A stretch of 6,649 nucleotides of DNA from Actinomycetes bacterium (GTDB taxonomy: Bacteria; Actinomycetota; Actinomycetes; Actinomycetales; Cellulomonadaceae). Both the position numbers and the translations under genes were made by a program. Each line of letters starts with the position of its first letter. Position 1 is the first letter of the stretch. Below the pieces are notes generated by a model. It saw only the letters and a list, made by a program, of their open reading frames with translations. It made no database searches and was not told the DNA's origin. The stretch is from contig JAEWEI010000437.1 of the NCBI GenBank assembly GCA_023389545.1, positions 1 through 6,649 on the forward strand. Reading direction: 5' to 3'. This document shows, in pieces, positions 6,239-6,649 of this stretch.

Positions 6239-6250
6239 CGGGACATCCCG
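6239..6250. promoter_or_regulatory. Palindrome in the SAF/HTH divergent region
   Basis: CGGGA-CA-TCCCG has 5-bp perfect arms around a 2-bp centre, about 100 bp upstream of the SAF start and 55 bp upstream of the HTH start. It could be an operator, but short GC-rich palindromes are common here. Confidence 0.2.
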
Positions 6251-6259
6251 GTCGCAGCC

Positions 6260-6269
6260 TTGTGCACAA
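6260..6269. promoter_or_regulatory. Perfect palindrome TTGTGCACAA (operator or DnaA-box-like)
   Basis: This 10-bp perfect palindrome lies in the divergent region, 36 bp before the HTH start. Read on either strand, its first nine bases fit the DnaA-box form TTGTNCACA. Its A/T-containing ends stand out against the GC-rich background. It may be an operator for the divergent pair, perhaps for the HTH protein itself. Confidence 0.35.
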
Positions 6270-6293
6270 CGCCTCCCGCGTGCGCGTGCGTGC

Positions 6294-6299
6294 CACACT
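6294..6299 (+). promoter_or_regulatory. Candidate -10 element of a leaderless HTH gene promoter
   Basis: CACACT ends 6 nt before the ATG at 6306, identical in sequence and spacing to the hexamer before the DUF6912 gene. There is no Shine-Dalgarno sequence. No -35 box is evident at 16-19 nt upstream. Confidence 0.45.
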
Positions 6300-6305
6300 G
6301 CGAAC

Positions 6306-6536
6306 ATGCCTCCCAGGTTCCTCACGCTCGCCGACGTGACAGAGGTGCTGAACATCTCAGCCGCTCAGGCCTATGCGCTGGTGCGCTCGGGCGAGCTGCC
6401 CGCGATCCAGATCGGCGGGCGCCTGCAGTGGCGCGTCGAGGCGCAGGAGCTCGAGCGCTACATCGAGCGCATGTACGCGCAGACGCGCGCGCGGATCGAG
6501 ACGGAGACGGCCCAGCAGGTCGACAGCGGGCACTGA
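6306..6536 (+). CDS. BldC/excisionase-type helix-turn-helix protein
   Basis: The gene encodes a 76-residue DNA-binding protein of the HTH_17 (MerR-like, AlpA/excisionase) type. LTLADVTEVLNISAAQAYALVRSGEL (about 6-31) forms the winged helix-turn-helix, and LPAIQIGGRLQWRVEAQELERYIERM carries the wing and last helix. BldC of Streptomyces, a developmental regulator, has the same architecture. Phage and transposon excisionases also share it, but no integrase or element end is visible, so a chromosomal regulator is more likely. The ATG at 6306 gives the normal N-terminus; an in-frame ATG at 6153 would add an implausible leader. It is divergent from the SAF gene, a pairing I believe recurs in Micrococcales, so it may regulate the SAF/ATPase operon. 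Its target is not known. Confidence 0.85.
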   Translation: MPPRFLTLADVTEVLNISAAQAYALVRSGELPAIQIGGRLQWRVEAQELERYIERMYAQTRARIETETAQQVDSGH

Positions 6537-6589
6537 TCCGGCAGGGCGGCTCACCGTGATCTCACGGCGCAGATACCCGTGAAGGGAAT

Positions 6590-6625
6590 GGCCATGAGCC
6601 CGCCGCGTCGGGGCTCCTCATGGCC
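6590..6625 (+). terminator. Hairpin downstream of the HTH gene
   Basis: GGCCATGAG at 6590-6598 and CTCATGGCC at 6617-6625 form a perfect 9-bp stem. The inner CCC and GGG can extend it, with a 3-nt bulge. It starts 53 nt after the HTH stop. There is no T-tract. It may be a terminator, or part of the leader of a gene starting near the window end. Confidence 0.4.
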
Positions 6626-6649
6626 GGCGGCCAGGTCGAGGTGATCGGC
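6620..6649 (+). CDS. Possible start of a further gene, cut by the window end
   Basis: An ATG at 6620 opens a frame of ten codons (MAGGQVEVIG) that runs off the window. The start lies in the right arm of the hairpin at 6590-6625, and neither a Shine-Dalgarno sequence nor a leaderless -10 element is in place. A competing ATG at 6594, with GAAGGGA 6 nt before it, stops after 16 codons. This is too short to identify and may not be a gene. Confidence 0.2.
   Translation, partial: MAGGQVEVIG

Noticed and set aside
6301..6320. CGAAC...GTTC arrangement resembling a LexA box at the HTH start
   Set aside because: The half-sites are too far apart: the Gram-positive LexA box needs about 4 nt between them.
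6306..6536. HTH gene as the excisionase of a mobile element
   Set aside because: No integrase, attachment site or change in base composition is visible, and its neighbours are chromosomal genes, so a BldC-like regulator is the better reading.
6584..6609. GGGAAT followed by GTC, resembling a SigR-type promoter
   Set aside because: The -10 part is GTC rather than GTT, the spacing is off by one, and the site lies in the hairpin region, so the match is too weak.

Overview
The window is very GC-rich and almost fully coding. Gene content and codon use point to a high-GC Actinomycetota chromosome, most likely Micrococcales (Cellulomonas-like). That placement is inferred from gene order and from recognising the families, not from a search. 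No phage, transposon, CRISPR array, rRNA or tRNA is visible.

Left half (+ strand): the 3' end of a DoxX-like membrane protein gene, then aroA (shikimate pathway), rsgA (30S subunit maturation GTPase) and hisN (histidinol-phosphatase). aroA and rsgA look cotranscribed, because rsgA has its own Shine-Dalgarno sequence and only a 37-nt gap precedes it. hisN has a separate leaderless-type start, and a stem-loop at the end of rsgA comes before it. This is the familiar actinobacterial aroA-rsgA-hisN cluster.

Right half (- strand, reading leftward from about 6138): a membrane-anchored SAF-domain protein (CpaB/FlgA-like), then a CpaE/TadZ-like MinD-family ATPase that starts 2 nt after the SAF stop, then a DUF6912-type protein of unknown function. 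A perfect 10-bp stem-loop covers the ATPase stop codon, and the DUF6912 gene has its own leaderless-type start just after it, so the DUF6912 gene may be a separate unit. hisN and the DUF6912 gene converge at 3587-3620. The SAF gene is divergent from a small BldC/excisionase-type helix-turn-helix gene on the + strand (6306-6536). The 167-nt divergent region contains two short palindromes.

Two themes stand out. First, four genes (aroA, hisN, DUF6912, HTH) have a -10-like hexamer ending exactly 6 nt before the start codon, which suggests leaderless transcripts, and GC-rich hairpins lie at several gene ends. Second, the SAF/ATPase pair resembles two Flp/Tad pilus assembly components with no other pilus gene in view. 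The ATPase has Arg in place of the P-loop Lys and Ala in place of the signature Lys. The rest is ordinary housekeeping DNA, and I see no clear evidence of a wholly new system.
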